Below, piece by piece: positions 1-12,049 of a stretch of DNA of 64,000 bases; position 1 is the stretch's first letter; each line of letters begins with the position of its first letter. Source of the DNA: Phytophthora sp. 'mugwort' (lineage: Eukaryota; Oomycota; Peronosporomycetes; Peronosporales; Peronosporaceae); the NCBI GenBank assembly GCA_033558025.1, contig JAUCEF010000006.1, positions 2,728,001 to 2,792,000 of the forward strand, read 5' to 3'. Under the pieces are notes generated by a model. It did not search any database and was not told where the DNA came from. It saw only the letters and a list, made by a program, of their open reading frames with translations. The position numbers and the translations under genes are program-made.

Positions 1-68
1 TGTCGCTGCAGCGCCCATGTCCTTCCAGTCGCCGAGACCGCACCCCGTTACGCGCTCCTCGTACTGCA

Positions 69-797
69 ATGACCGTTAAGAAACGCCGACTACTGGGTGG
101 TGAAGAGGACTCCGAGGAGGCCAAGAGAAGGTGCTTCCGTCTGCTGCAGTCCGCCTTTGGACCGGAAGATCGCGTGGACGAGTCCAACTGGATCACGGGC
201 ACGCTCATCGACCTGATGCTCTGGAAGTTCGCCAACAGGTACCCGACGGTGCATTTCCTGCCGACCGCCTTCTACCACTTCCATCTAGAAGCGGTGGCGA
301 AAGCTTCTGGATCTCCATGGCGACGAAGATGTCGAGCCAAGAGAGAGTACCAAGTGAGAGATGTTCTAGGACGTGTCGTGGACTACGAGAGTGATACGCC
401 GCTGGTGTTCATTGTGAATGTCGACCGAATCCATTGGAACTTGTTCCGGTTGCAATTCAGCCCGACGCCCAAGCTGCAGCTATTTGAGCCGATGGGGAGA
501 TTGACGTCGAGGTCGGGGATCTCGTACCGGTCGGTGCCGCGCGCGGTCGTCGAGTGGCTGGACGAGTGCTATCCGCAGAATAAAGGATGGTTGGCGCGCA
601 CAGTGAGCGCCATCACGAACAAACAACAGATCAGCGGGTTTGACTGTGGTGTGGCGTGTCTGCTGTACGCAGACAAGTGTGGACGCGGACAGAGTAGCGA
701 GGAGATTAACGACGAGATCAACCAGCAGGCCATCACGTCCTTCCGCAAACAACTGCAGCTTCAGCTGGCAACGCACGGCGATGGCTTGGACGGATAG
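69..797 (+). CDS. Ulp1/SENP-like C48 cysteine protease
   Basis: The 242-residue ORF looks like the catalytic domain of a Ulp1-type (C48) protease, the family that removes SUMO or related modifiers from proteins. Visible motifs in order are H122 in the strand motif RIHWNLF, an acidic residue E140 in LFEPMG where many family members have Asp, Q186/Q187 just upstream, and the nucleophile C193 in SGFDCGVACL. The frame stays open upstream of the first ATG to the window edge, so an N-terminal extension outside the window is possible and the start at 69 is only the first Met. Ulp1 domains are also common transposon cargo in oomycetes and plants (one sits at 39425-39916 here), so this could be a host gene or an old element-derived copy. 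Substrate is not predictable. Confidence 0.8.
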   Translation: MTVKKRRLLGGEEDSEEAKRRCFRLLQSAFGPEDRVDESNWITGTLIDLMLWKFANRYPTVHFLPTAFYHFHLEAVAKASGSPWRRRCRAKREYQVRDVLGRVVDYESDTPLVFIVNVDRIHWNLFRLQFSPTPKLQLFEPMGRLTSRSGISYRSVPRAVVEWLDECYPQNKGWLARTVSAITNKQQISGFDCGVACLLYADKCGRGQSSEEINDEINQQAITSFRKQLQLQLATHGDGLDG

Positions 798-1662
798 GAT
801 ATTTCTAGGACGATGATTTTCTTTTGTGCTGCGTGGAAGGCAAGATGCAGTCCGCGAGCTGCTTGCTTTGCTTATGTTGAATGGGCAACTTCAGCTTTCC
901 TTCGAGACTTAATTTAGCTTTTGACACTTTATAGTGAAACGACGTATAAATTACCAGGTCGGATGGATATCTTTTCGATCGTAAGTAGAGATGTTGAGAG
1001 GAAACCATGGATCGCAGCCTGATGGCGCAAAGAAAGCTCGTTTATACAGGTGAAGGATGCCCTCCGGCGTCTCTCATGGCCCTAAACGATAGGGGAAGAG
1101 GTCGGCCCATGTTTCTATAAAATCTTCCGTGGTCACTACGGCCATGTAACCCCACCTTCGCTACTACAGTTTGTAAGCTCATAGTGCTAGCCAAGCTTTT
1201 TGACAAACTCTGACTCTCGGTGCTCCATTAAAATGATGTGAGCTTCGTTACGACGAATGTAGAATGATGGGATCGGTCACGGACCTTCTTGTCTTCAACC
1301 GGACGAGAGCCGAACAGGCAGACTTCAGTTTCAAGGTTGTTTCACAGCTTTATTTCAGTGCATCGCAGAATTGGCAGCAGACGCCATCGGGACTAGGGCC
1401 GGTAGCGTGCAGGATCCCAATTTGGTTGATTAAGACGAACCGTGCACCACTCGCTCCTTTTTGGTTTCTTTGGTTTCCGGGAAGCAGTTGAGAGGACGAG
1501 GTGGTGACGAGATTGACCGGTTCGTTCACCAGTGGAGCCGTTGTGCGGCACCTACCTCTCGACCTACGTGCTGTCTGAGTATTAAAGCTTCGGGGTCGTC
1601 GGTGGTTGGGCCTCAGATCCAAATTGTCCGGCCAAGCCCAATCCCAACGCGATATTTTCGGC
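798..1662. other. intergenic region
   Basis: No recognisable gene, RNA or repeat was seen. It separates the Ulp1-like ORF from the first candidate exon of the CDH1-like gene and should hold that gene's promoter; no clear oomycete initiator or TATA element stood out. Confidence 0.4.
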
Positions 1663-3758
1663 ATGGTCTACATCGAGAAAAATTCCTCGCACTTCGTGAT
1701 CAGCCCGTCCGTAGACAGCGCAAAGGGGTTGAATCCCCTAGCCAGCCTTCGTGCCAACTCCATCTTAAGCAGGAAGAGGCGGCTAAGCGGGAGCAGCCAG
1801 GTCGGCAATATGGGTCGAGATATCGTCCTGCCAGGCACGACTGCTCAGCCCCTCCACCTTCAGTACGAGTCGCGCTTGTCTGGGCTCTCGGATGAAAATG
1901 GATTCGGCTATGCCATGACTCTCCCTCATCGCACTATCAAACGGTATGCTATTTCGCCTCATTTCACTTGGTATGAGATGGTTTGAAAGCTAAAGCTCTG
2001 CGTTGTTTTGTCAATAAGCAGCTCCAAGAACATTTACAGCGATCGTTTCATCCCGTCGCGGCTTACGACGAAGCTAGACACTGGCTTCGGGCTTACAACA
2101 GATTCACCACACCAATGCAGCAACCAGATCCATGACAAGAGGCCAAACAGGCTTCAAGGCGGCGCTGTGCCAACGTTGACACCTGCAGGCGGCGCTGGTA
2201 GTACGGTGGATAGCAATCCGAAAAGCCAGGGAACACAGGGTGGGACGTCGTCGCCATACTCGATGATGTTGAAGCGAGAGCTGCTAGGAATGCACTCGCC
2301 GACGCGTACGAACTTCAGTGGCAGGCAATCCTCGGCTGCCTTGAGGACGTCTAGTCACGATAGCATGAGCGCCATGTACGATCCATTACCCTCTTCGTGC
2401 GTCCGCGCGTACAATGACAGCACGGCGTGCATACGACCGACCAGCAGTTCGTCCAGCAATATCCTGCGCTTTAAAGCCCCACGGCAATCGCTATACGGAG
2501 ATGTGAAAACCTTCATCCCCCACTCGGGGCTCACAGACTCGACGCATCGTTTTCTTGGTGTCGGTCTGCAGGACGGAGAAAATGGGCGTCGACGGATTGC
2601 ACGCACCCCGTTTAAAGTGCTGGATGCGCCGTCATTACAGGACGATTTCTACCTGAATCTCGTGGACTGGTCCGCCACAAATGTCGTCGCTGTGGGTCTC
2701 AGCTCGTGTGTGTATCTCTGGAGTGCTTGCACCAGTAAAGTCACAATGCTTTGTGACCTCGGCCCAAGCGATTCCGTCACGTCCGTCAGCTGGAGTCAAC
2801 GGGTATGCCTGACGTCAACTTAAATATGCTTTTCCAAGCTAGCAATTCCTTATCATTTTGCTGCTTTTGTAGGGGACACATCTGTCTGTGGGGACGAACA
2901 GTGGTGAAGTGCAAATCTGGGACGTCAGCGCTGGCAAGAAGATTCGCACCATGACGTACGAATGAACGCGTGATTTGCCACAATATCCGATTAATGTCCT
3001 GATCTCATCTTGTTGCATGTTTTTGGTGCGCGAGCAGCGGACATTTGGCTCGTGTAGGGACATTAGGCTGGAATGGACAGTCGTTGGCATCGGGTAGTCG
3101 GGATCGCACCATTCTTATGCGCGATCTGCGAACACAGGAGCCATTTCAGAACAAACTGGCAGGCCACAAGCAAGAAGTGTGCGGTCTGAAGTGGTCTTTC
3201 GATGGTCGGCAGCTGGCCTCGGGAGGAAATGACAACAAACTACTCATTTGGAACGTGCAGTCAATGTCATCGGGTCTACACGGCGATGTTACGATGCCTT
3301 TGGCACGCTTTAGCGAGCACGCTGCGGCAGTCAAAGCCATCGCGTGGTCACCGCACCAGCACGGACTCTTGGCCTCTGGCGGCGGCACAGCTGACAGATG
3401 CATCCGCTTCTGGAACACGCAGACACTCACAGCATTACCCTTTGTGGATACGGGGTCGCAGGTGTGTAATCTCATGTGGTCCAAGAACGCCAATGAAGTC
3501 GTGAGTACACACGGCTACTCGCTGAACCAGATCATCGTGTGGAAGTATCCGACCATGACCAAACTGGCCACGCTCACAGGACATACGTTCCGCGTGTTGT
3601 ATCTTGCAATGTCACCTGACGGCCAGACGATCGTCACCGGAGCTGGAGACGAAACTCTGCGCTTCTGGAACGCCTTCCCCAGCACAAAAGCTCAACGTGG
3701 TAGTCGCCTAGGAACGGACCTGATGCTACCCTTGAGCGTCGGCAGCGAAATCCGATGA
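1663..3758 (+). CDS. CDH1: CDH1/Fizzy-related WD40 activator of the APC/C (4 exons)
   Basis: This gene encodes a Cdc20/Cdh1-family coactivator that recruits substrates to the anaphase-promoting complex in mitotic exit and G1. My model is exons 1663-1943, 2022-2802, 2873-2955 and 3038-3758, all GT..AG and phase-consistent, giving 621 residues. The C-box DRFIPSR lies at about residues 101-107, seven WD40-type blades follow, and the protein ends in Ile-Arg, the IR tail that docks on APC/C TPR subunits. The linker around RTPFKVLDAP and the repeat RVGTLGWNG are typical of Cdh1 rather than plain Cdc20. Exons 2-4 are firm. Exon 1 is tentative: it is chosen because the C-box exon has no ATG of its own; AAG at 2018 is an alternative acceptor that keeps frame and adds one residue. 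Confidence 0.9.
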
Positions 3759-3862
3759 AAGTCAGGACGTAAGCAGTTTACCAGGAGATCAGGCGATGCA
3801 ATTGCACCGCTAGAGGAGGAGGACAATATCTAAACATTTTCTTTTACTGGGTGCGTCGTTCT

Positions 3863-5350
3863 CTAATTCCGCTGGCCTCGGCCTCCGCGTCCGCCACGTC
3901 CGCGACTTCCACCACGGCCTCCACCACGTCCTCCACCGCGGCCTCCACCGCGGCCTCCACGGCCACCCCCATGACTTCCCTTCTGCACACGGCCGGCGGA
4001 TTTGTACCGCTTGTCACCTCCTTCCTCGTCGTTGCCCTCGTCGTCGTCATCGCGCGAGTAGCGTCCACGCTTGATACCTGTGCCATTTGCAGCTGCTTCC
4101 TTCATTTCGATGGTGGCAATACGCTGCGCCTCATTGACACGCTCCGACATGACTAGCACCGTTTCCTCTTCACACGGGTACGTGTCCAGCTTTGTGCCCA
4201 GCAGGTGCTCAATGCGCTGGTACAATTCGACGTCGTATTGCGTCACAAACGAGATCGCTACACCGGCTCGGCCAGCACGAGCCGTACGGCCGACACGGTG
4301 AATGTAGTCCTTGCCGTGCGTCGGGATATCGTAGTTGATGACCACATCGACACTCGGGATATCCAGACCACGCGAGGCCACGTCGGTACACACTAGCACG
4401 TTCCTGGCCTTGGCCTTGAACTTGTTTAGCGCCCCCAGGCGACTAGGCTGGGGCATCTGTCCGTGTAGACAAATCGCCTGGAAGCCCAGATTCCGCAGCA
4501 TCAGCGTCACCTTCTGCGTGCCATTGCACGTGCTGGCGAAGATGAGCACCGACTGTCCCGCCACCTCGTTCAGCACGTAGGCCAGGTAACAGTCCTTGAA
4601 CTTGGCCGGGATAAAGAGGTAGTGCTGCTTAAGCGTCTCAGGTGTGGCGAACTTGTGCGTGATCTCCACCTTGACGGGGTCCTTGAGCGACGCACGTTGC
4701 AGCTTCCTCACCTTGGAGGTCATGGTGGCGCTAAATAGATACGTGTTGCGTTCTGCCGGCATGAGCTGCACGATCTGGTTAATTTCCTCTTCAAAGTCCA
4801 TGCTAAGCATCCGGTCGGCCTCGTCCAGTACGAGGAACTTGATGGTTCGCAGACTGAAACCCTTGGTGTTCTCCAGGTGGTCCACGAGTCGGCCGGGAGT
4901 GGCGATGACCACGTGCGGCTTGCGGGCCAGTGCCACTTGCTGCTGCATCATGTCGATGCCACCCACGACGCAAGCGCATTTAAGGCCAATGGACGCTCCA
5001 AGCGCCTCGAACTGCTCGCCGATCTGATACGCCAGCTCTCGCGTCGGGGCCAGTACGAGCGCGTACAGACGCTGTGGGTTCTGCAGTAAACTTTGCAGTA
5101 TCGGAATCACAAAGGCGCCCGTCTTGCCCGAACCCGTTTCGGCCAGACCGATGATGTCCTTACCCGCGAGACCGTGCGGGATGGCCTGCTGCTGAATCTT
5201 GCTGGGCGTTGACCAGCCAATGGCCGCGATGGCCTCGCAGATGGCCGAGTCCACGCCGAGCTCCGCGAACGATTTGGAGCCACTGAAGCCGTCGCCCGCA
5301 TCGTTGTTGGCGTCGGCCGGGGCCTCGGAAGGAGGTGCTGGCTGGGGCAT
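3863..5350 (-). CDS. DDX47: DEAD-box RNA helicase, DDX47/Rrp3 type
   Basis: A single-exon 495-residue DEAD-box ATPase. Seen in order: Q motif near residues 27-54, Walker A ETGSGKT (71-77), PTRELA (102-107), DEAD (176-179), SAT (207-209), and [10 protein letters not shown] (351-360). The core matches the DDX47/Rrp3 subgroup, which works in the nucleolus on 18S pre-rRNA processing in the small-subunit processome. The C-terminus is an acidic stretch followed by about 45 residues of RGG repeats, a common RNA-binding tail of nucleolar proteins. The frame is open further upstream, but 5350 is the first ATG; lengths of relatives (yeast Rrp3 about 500) agree. It is convergent with the CDH1 gene, with 104 bp between stop codons. 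Confidence 0.95.
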   Translation of the reverse strand: MPQPAPPSEAPADANNDAGDGFSGSKSFAELGVDSAICEAIAAIGWSTPSKIQQQAIPHGLAGKDIIGLAETGSGKTGAFVIPILQSLLQNPQRLYALVLAPTRELAYQIGEQFEALGASIGLKCACVVGGIDMMQQQVALARKPHVVIATPGRLVDHLENTKGFSLRTIKFLVLDEADRMLSMDFEEEINQIVQLMPAERNTYLFSATMTSKVRKLQRASLKDPVKVEITHKFATPETLKQHYLFIPAKFKDCYLAYVLNEVAGQSVLIFASTCNGTQKVTLMLRNLGFQAICLHGQMPQPSRLGALNKFKAKARNVLVCTDVASRGLDIPSVDVVINYDIPTHGKDYIHRVGRTARAGRAGVAISFVTQYDVELYQRIEHLLGTKLDTYPCEEETVLVMSERVNEAQRIATIEMKEAAANGTGIKRGRYSRDDDDEGNDEEGGDKRYKSAGRVQKGSHGGGRGGRGGGRGGGRGGGRGGSRGRGGRGGRGQRN

Positions 5351-5869
5351 TGTCGACTCTAGTTCGGTAGTGATAAGCAACTTTGACTGGAGACGGTGAT
5401 GGAGGCCTTTGATTGGCTGTCGAACAAATTGGTGTGCGAGACATACGATTACGTGTTGTACACGAAGGGCTTTTGATTGATCCTGAGAACCCAAATACAC
5501 AGGAGGAAAAAAACAGTTACTAAGTCTTACACAATTTGTGCGTCATCTTCTAGAAGGCCAATGAAACCCCATTCAACGCTTTACTCGCTACACACGCCGA
5601 CTCCCCCCCGCTCTACTCGTTTCCTTCAATCTTGATCCCGAGCACCTCTTCTAGCAAGCAGGACTACTACCGCAATCATCTCCGCTTAGGGAGAGAAGGA
5701 TGGTGGACCACCAAGCTTGGCCCCAAATCTCCACTCACTTGGATCTGGAGACGATGTCTCGCTCATAACCCTCACTGGACTCGACCACGCGACATTTCAA
5801 GCTATTCTTAATCATTTTGAGCTCCTCTACGATCGAGTTTTGCCCTACTCAGCGGATGGTAGACTTCAG
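5351..5869. other. upstream region of DDX47-like gene
   Basis: Nothing coding is recognised. It must contain the promoter of the minus-strand helicase gene and the left edge of the copia relic, whose exact end I cannot place. Confidence 0.35.
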
Positions 5870-6800
5870 AATGAATGATCCGCCGGAATCAGATCCAACG
5901 GCGCCCTCCTCGCGTAAATAACGGGGTACCAAGTGTACCATTTACCGGCTCGCCGTCGACCAGTATTAGTACCGCTGCGGCTGCAGAATTTGTACGCCAC
6001 ATAGACCTGAGCGCCGTTGGCAAAGCCTTACCACGGCAGTCTGTATTACATGGTCGCCATGTGGCACGGGTATGTCAAGATGTACAGGGTGACAGCCAAG
6101 GACAAGCGGCTGCGCACACCTGTGGGTTCCTGCAATTCATTGAGCGCTAAGTCAGCGTACCGGCCTCTGAGCTCACGACGATCAGCACAGACAGCGGCAG
6201 TGAGTTCCAAGGACAAAACATTCCGGCGTCTGGTAGCGACTGAAGACTTGTGCCACCAATACATCACTTCCTAGCGCAACAGCCAAATGGTGTGGCCGAG
6301 CGCGCCATCCGCACATTTACTGAAATGGCGGCGTCAATGATGATCGAATTGCGCCTTACGCACTACTGGAGGGAGGACGCACTCACGCACGCAGCGTACA
6401 CCCGGAACAAAAAAGCCCGAGCGCGGTCAGACGCAAAGTCCACACCAGAAGTTGTTCGAGTCGACACCCGGTCTCGGCAAGCTCCAGCGTTCGGCCAATC
6501 CATGGTCGTGCGCAAGCCAGAGGAGGTTCGACGCAAGCATTTCGGTTCTGCGGGCGCGGTGCGGTGCGGTCAGCGCGTTCGTTGGATGCCCTGGGGAAAT
6601 TAAGGAATACCGCGTGTACGTTCCTGGTTAGAGTCGCCCCGTTAAGGAGACGACCGATGTCACCGTGCTCGACACCCAGCTCTATAACGAGGTTGTTCTG
6701 AACGAGGTCACTCCAGTGCCGACGCCAGAAGGGGGAGACGATGAGGATGAGCACGTCGACGCGATGGTGGACAAGGGTTCGGGCTGCCAACCACCCAAAC
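5870..6800 (+). pseudogene. Ty1/copia integrase relic (inverted segment)
   Basis: Broken copia integrase on the plus strand. Recognisable pieces, in several frames, are a block reading SLYYMVAMWHGYVKMYR near 6040-6090, the catalytic-region motif STDSGSEFQGQN near 6184-6220, and NGVAERAIRTFTEMA near 6287-6330, followed by HAAYTRN. The last two are the usual copia DSGSEF and QNGVAER signatures around the second Asp and the Glu of the DDE triad. An acidic proline-rich linker follows to about 6780. Stops and frameshifts make it dead. The gag and protease that should precede it lie to the right on the opposite strand (7061-9058). Confidence 0.75.
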
Positions 6801-7060
6801 CCACGCCGAATGCGCTAAGCGATATCGATCTTGCGCGACACTAGCTTGCCAAAGGAGGCTGGTTGACAACGCCAACGTGACAACGGCGTTCACTGAGCGC
6901 AGGTGGTCGGAATGACTCACAGCACGCGACACCTCGGTGTTCCTGTGCTTATCGCAGGTGATTCGCGGGCCGTTAACCCTGGCCGAGACCGGTGCTTAGA
7001 GCAAAGCACTGACTGTTTCCGCCGCGGCGCAACGAAAGAGACGGTCAGTGTCGGTGCGAA

Positions 7061-9058
7061 CTAGCCCAGCGGCGTCACGCCCTGGTAGACCCCATTGCGT
7101 TCTCGGGCCTGGAGGACCGGACGTCGGCGCTTGCCTTTCGTGACGCTACACTCGTTGCCGTCAAATCGCACCGTGTTGTCGGGCTGGATCAACTGGAACA
7201 GCGAGAGTAATGTCACTGAGACGCCCGACGCTACATCGACATTTAAAATTATGGTCTCAGCATTGGAATGCCCGCGCCCATCACTCACAATTGTTTGCAA
7301 ACGGAATGTGCCCCCGCGTCCCACGGGTATTGTTCGACCATCCGCTTTAGTGATGTGCGCCGGAGACGATACCTTGCGCGTGTTTTTCAGGTTATCGATG
7401 TGGACAGTCAGATGGAAAGACGCCCCGGCGTCCAAGAGACCTTGGGCCCATCCGACTCCAACACCTCACGCCGAGGCTGCGGTGACCATCACCGCGATAG
7501 ATATTCGGTCGCGCTCCTCTGGGTTCTCGTGACAGTCAGTGGCGTAGTAACCGTAGTTGCTGCAGTTGTAACACCGGGTGTTCTCTGTCGCTGGACGGAT
7601 GGCCGGTAAGCGACCTCTTCCGCTATCACCGCGATCGCCTTGACCACCACGACCGCCTCCACCACTGCCGCTGCGTCCGGACCCGCCGCCTCGTCCACCT
7701 TGCGCCTTGCGCTCAACGGTCGCCGCCATAGCTGCGCCGCTCGCTTGTTTCGAATCATCGCCGGTTCGTTGCTGCTTAGGCGCCCGTATCGCTCTGTCCG
7801 AGCGACCCCCGCGAGGTTTGCGTTGGCCCTTGCTGCCGACGGGCTCGATCAACACGTGCGTGATGCGATGTAGTTCTCGGACCGGTTGTTGTGTCTGGTG
7901 TTCGCGAGCGGCTTGATGAAGTTGGCGTTGTCTGGATACGCACGAGCGAAGAACATGTGCAGAGCTTGAGCCGCATGTGACGGACGTTGATTCCGTCGAG
8001 AAGTGAGTCGGTAATATTCATGATACGGTATGCGTACTGGCGATACGTTTCGGGGGACGTTTTGGGATCTTTGACGAGTGCCGTCATGACGTCTTGTTCC
8101 GGCAGGCTGGAGTTGAATGCTTCAATTAACGCCTCGTATGCATACTCGAGCGTGGCCGTTTGCTCCGACTGGCCGAACACGAGCTCCCAGTCGGCGGCGT
8201 CGCCCGTGAACGTCGCGCGGAATAGGCCTTTCGTTTGCAGCTCTGTGAACGCCGTTGGATGGCGATTGGGGCATGCACGGCCCGGTGGTCGAGTTGCGTA
8301 CAAACACTCCCGCGCCGGATCCAAAATTGTCGGGCGGGGTGCCGCCCGAGAATGGGACGATCGTGGTGGTGTTGCGGTCTGCTTCAGCGCCGTACAGCAG
8401 CATCCCCCCCCGCAGATCTTCCCTTTCGTCGGGCTCTTCAGCGCTGCAGTCAGGCTCGAGGTCACTTGTCTCGGCGTTGGGGTCGGAGTCACCGCTAGCG
8501 TCGCGGCCGTCGTCGCCAGACAGCGTCGTGGTGATCGCCGGTCTTCATCCGGCTCACGCTCCGGTTCACAACGCGATGGACGCGATACTTTCGAGCTGCG
8601 CGAGCGGCGGTCCACGCGTCGATGGCTCGACCACCAGGAGGCGACCGTGAGCGAGAAACGCAATCGCCTGCGCGATCGACCGCGGAATGAGTGACAACGC
8701 GCGCGCGGCGGGCGGGTGGCATCGATGCGTTGCCCAGCGCGGCGCGGCGGCAAGCGACTGCGGCCTCGACCAGAAGCGCTGCGGCAGCGACCACGGGAGA
8801 AGAACGAACGATGCGATGTCCGTCACCAGCGCCTTGGCTTGACCTTTGGAAGCCGTGTGCACCGCGTGGACGGCGTGCTGATCGGAGGGCCGCAGGCGCT
8901 ACAGGAGCGAGGAGCGACGCGACCAGTCTTGGAAGCGTCGCTGTCGCCGCCGGCTGTGCAATCAACTGACCGGAGACCACGGCCACAGAGGGAGTTGACG
9001 AGCCGCATCCTCGAGCCGAGGAGCATCGTCCTCGACCACGAGTCGGTGTGACGGCCAC
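7061..9058 (-). pseudogene. Ty1/copia gag-protease relic
   Basis: Minus-strand copia gag and protease in broken frames. A gag core rich in Glu/Ala (ATFTGDAADWELVFGQSEQ) lies near 8160-8240, a Gly/Arg-rich basic stretch near 7600-7700, a zinc-knuckle-like CYNCSNYGYYATDC near 7530-7570 with Tyr where His is expected, and a retropepsin start MDAGASFHLTV at about 7435-7400 (normally DSGAS or DTGAT). Order gag-knuckle-protease is correct for copia. RNase H and reverse transcriptase are not seen in the neighbourhood. Confidence 0.7.
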
Positions 9059-9519
9059 ACTTGTGCGTGTGGGCTGGAGAGGCGAAGAACGGCTGGTGAC
9101 CCTACTTGGGCAGCAGAAAATAATGGGATTGATGGAGCAGGGATTGTTAGCCTGTTAGAAAGTTGGAGGCGGTTTAAACAGTGAGTTCGATATATAGTTT
9201 TTGCCTGTGCTCTGCTCTAAATTCAATCGTTATAAAAACATGCAGGTGACGGGCAATGAATAGAATATCAGGCAAACAAGAAAAGGAGAGACATGGTCGC
9301 GAAGGACACCATTGACTCCATGCGGCGGGTATCAAGCACGTGGGCCCACATGGACCCAACGCGTCAACGTATTTATATTTAAAAATGTGCGCAACACACG
9401 GCATACCCTAAGCTAAGAAGCCACTGACGAGGAAGCGCGGACGGAACTTTCGCAGCGGCGCGAGCGCGAGATGATGGAAGATCCAAAGACTACTCAAGAT
9501 CCAAGGACAGCAAGCGGAT
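9059..9519. other. copia-flanking region without gene
   Basis: No coding potential recognised. It lies between the gag relic and a candidate LTR and may be copia leader sequence. A TGTTAGAA start-like motif also occurs at 9153 without a partner end. Confidence 0.3.
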
Positions 9520-9821
9520 TGTTAGAAGGTCACTGACGACTTGGACTGCAAGACGTGTTTGGCGTTGGACGATCCAACAAGACGGCGCCGGATCCATCGA
9601 GCTACCCAAGCACCAGTAGCGTTCCAAAGGAGGATGAATTGCGGCAGCTACCTAATGGTGGGGTAGTGACATTAAGTACACATACGTGACGAGCCAACTG
9701 GGAGTGTCGGGGAACGTACCTGATCGCACGCAATGGATGTGGTTCGCCACAACTGCAAGGTAAACGGTGCTGGTGTGTCCATTGAAAAACGGACACGTTC
9801 GTTACATAACTGTATCTAACA
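9520..9821. repeat. candidate LTR (302 bp)
   Basis: A 302-bp block begins TGTTAGA and ends TCTAACA, a perfect 7-bp terminal inverted pair of the TG..CA kind seen in LTRs. It lies on the gag side of the minus-strand copia relic, where that element's 5' LTR should be. The flanking 5-mers do not match, so it is not a simple solo LTR, and no second copy was found in the window. Confidence 0.35.
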
Positions 9822-12049
9822 TATTAGTCTTAGTATAGTTTAATATAAAGCAGGACGAGTGGAAGGGTGAGCGAAGGGGCAGCATCGGCCATGCATGACA
9901 CTCACAACTCAAACTTCCAGCCAGCCCCAAGCTCGTCCAAGCCGAGTCCCCAGGTGTTGTTCTGGGGCCCTACCCATCACGGGGTCTTACTCAAGTGCTA
10001 CACCTACAATATGCAGAAAGGAGAAGAGAAACAAACAGACTCTACGAAGCGTCACGAAAATTGGAAGGCACGTCGGACAGTGCCAGGTGCCTAGTAAGGA
10101 AGACGTAGTGTCTTACTTAGAGCTGACGCTGCGCTTGTTTTTCAGTCGCAATATTATTATTTTCAGAAACTTACGGAAAGGAGCTAACAAGAAGTGTAAC
10201 TATTCCTATCCGTCCGACGAATAAGTCCGGTCACAAGGCCCTTGTTCAAACGAGAGCACAGCTTTCGCGGCTGGCAAAAACTCGGCGGGGTAGGTTTCGT
10301 GATGCGAAGCCTCGGAGTGCGCCAGCGGCAATCGTGACGTGCTCCATGTCTTATTCAAGTGTGACTCGCTGGCCCGCTCGCTGACAGCCATTAATAGGCT
10401 CTCGGGCTCTAGCGGGAGGGGGTAACGTAGCACAGCCGCGGTATCATGATTTTTTATCACCAGCAAACCGCATCGATGCAAGCCCCTACGATATCCGATG
10501 CCGTGCAAGGAAGCGCGGCGTCGGCGTTCACCGCACTTGTTATGGTGGCCTGGGCCATTGCGGCCGCTGCCGAGCGAACTACTACCGCCGTTGATCACCA
10601 TGGAGCGCAGGCCGTCACCGCTATAACTGTCCAGGAGTCGGTCTCTGCTGTGACGAAGCGCGGCGCCACTCGTGAGCTTGACTCCACGGAGAACACAATG
10701 CGGTTCAACGGCTCAAGTGACCAACGCGATGGTAGCTTGGATGTTCCACCTCCAATTCAAAGAGGACGACGGAAAGCGCCGCCGGGAGTCTGCCGACACC
10801 AAGATGATGACGGCGCTGACTTGGCAGCAGTTTGCCAGTGCTCTCTCATGGGCGCAGGGCATCGTTACCAGCCAGGCGCAGGTGCGGACATGCTAAATAA
10901 CTTCCAACGCGTGCTATTTGCTTAAACATCTTGATGTATTTGCCGTTGTTTTGTGTTGTCAGTATTCTAGCTCCATTAGAAGTATCACAAGGTGAAGTGC
11001 ATGCATCCAAAAAAAAGATGGTGAGGGGAGACAAACAGGAAGATAGCACTGAACCTTTTGCTATCGACGAGGGGTTATAGGCCATCTCAAACGAAAATTT
11101 CGCTCCCCGAGTGGGGCTGAGCGGGGAAGTATTGCTGGATACTACCTCGAGGACGACGGGGTTGAAGACGTAGCTGTATAAGATACATTCGCACTAGCAA
11201 AACAGCGCCACCATTAAAAGGTCAGCTGCAGCCAGTTGTAGAGCTGGACAACACTCTTCAGACGGGCATGAAGACCATTGCGGCTTCAATGGGCGCATTT
11301 CCGACAGATGAAGATCACCTGCAGCATCTGGCTACTGCCATTTAGCAACAAGCACATGCAATGACCGAGCGGCTCGAGGAAACTAGTTCCAGCAGGTACA
11401 GCTGCAGATTCTGCGAGACCTGCTTGTGCGTAAATCGCAGCAGCATAATTCCACGGGATGCTAACGATAAGGGAATACACTGCCATACCACCAGAAATAT
11501 TGATGCGCAAAGACTTTCGTTTTGTTTCGCTTAGCATAGACCAGCCTAAAAGTCTGCAATGTCATTATGCTTCACGGTGCCTTATCGTGGACAGTGGCTG
11601 ATCCGGTTCGATAAAAGCATCCTCATTTCGCTCGGGGTTCCAAGCGCAGGGGGGCATTAGGCGAGGTTTGATAAGTGTCCAGCACTAGCAGCGGCTGTGC
11701 AGCAAGATAAATCTGACGATCTCGTTGCAGATTGTCTTGGACGACTTCTGTTCAAGCTTACCTAGCAATATCCGAAATCTGTTTTGAGCCTTCCAAATAC
11801 GCATTCTACCGGGATTTATGTGCGTGACTCTCTATCGTTATAGGTGCGCTTGCGCTGGTCCCGGCGGCTTCGTGCTCGGGAAATGGAATTAAAGGTGTCC
11901 CTACAGCTTGTACCCGGTGTCGCCGAAAATATCTTGCCGGGAAGGATATACGACGCCAACTTAAACAAATGCAACTATAATTAGGGACAGAGCCGACGTA
12001 TTCCATACTAATGGAACTCCTTTCCATTTTCGGACAGCCAATCCGTTTC
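9822..12049. other. degenerate repeat-like sequence, no gene assigned
   Basis: No intact gene. Around 10670-10900 a short open stretch reads like a protein fragment (NAMVAWMFHLQF...) but I cannot assign it; a retrotransposon gag relic is possible. The rest, to the outer edge of the inverted repeat, shows nothing I can support. Confidence 0.3.

Noticed and set aside
3851..4156. Plus-strand ORF rich in Ser/Thr/Ala
   Set aside because: Antisense of the RGG-repeat tail of the DDX47-like gene; low-complexity shadow.
9153..9519. A second LTR beginning TGTTAGAA at 9153
   Set aside because: No matching TCTAACA end before the 9520 candidate and no similarity along its length that I could see.
9867..12027. 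Search for RXLR or Crinkler effector genes
   Set aside because: No signal peptide followed by RXLR or LFLAK-type motif was seen here or in other gene-poor stretches.
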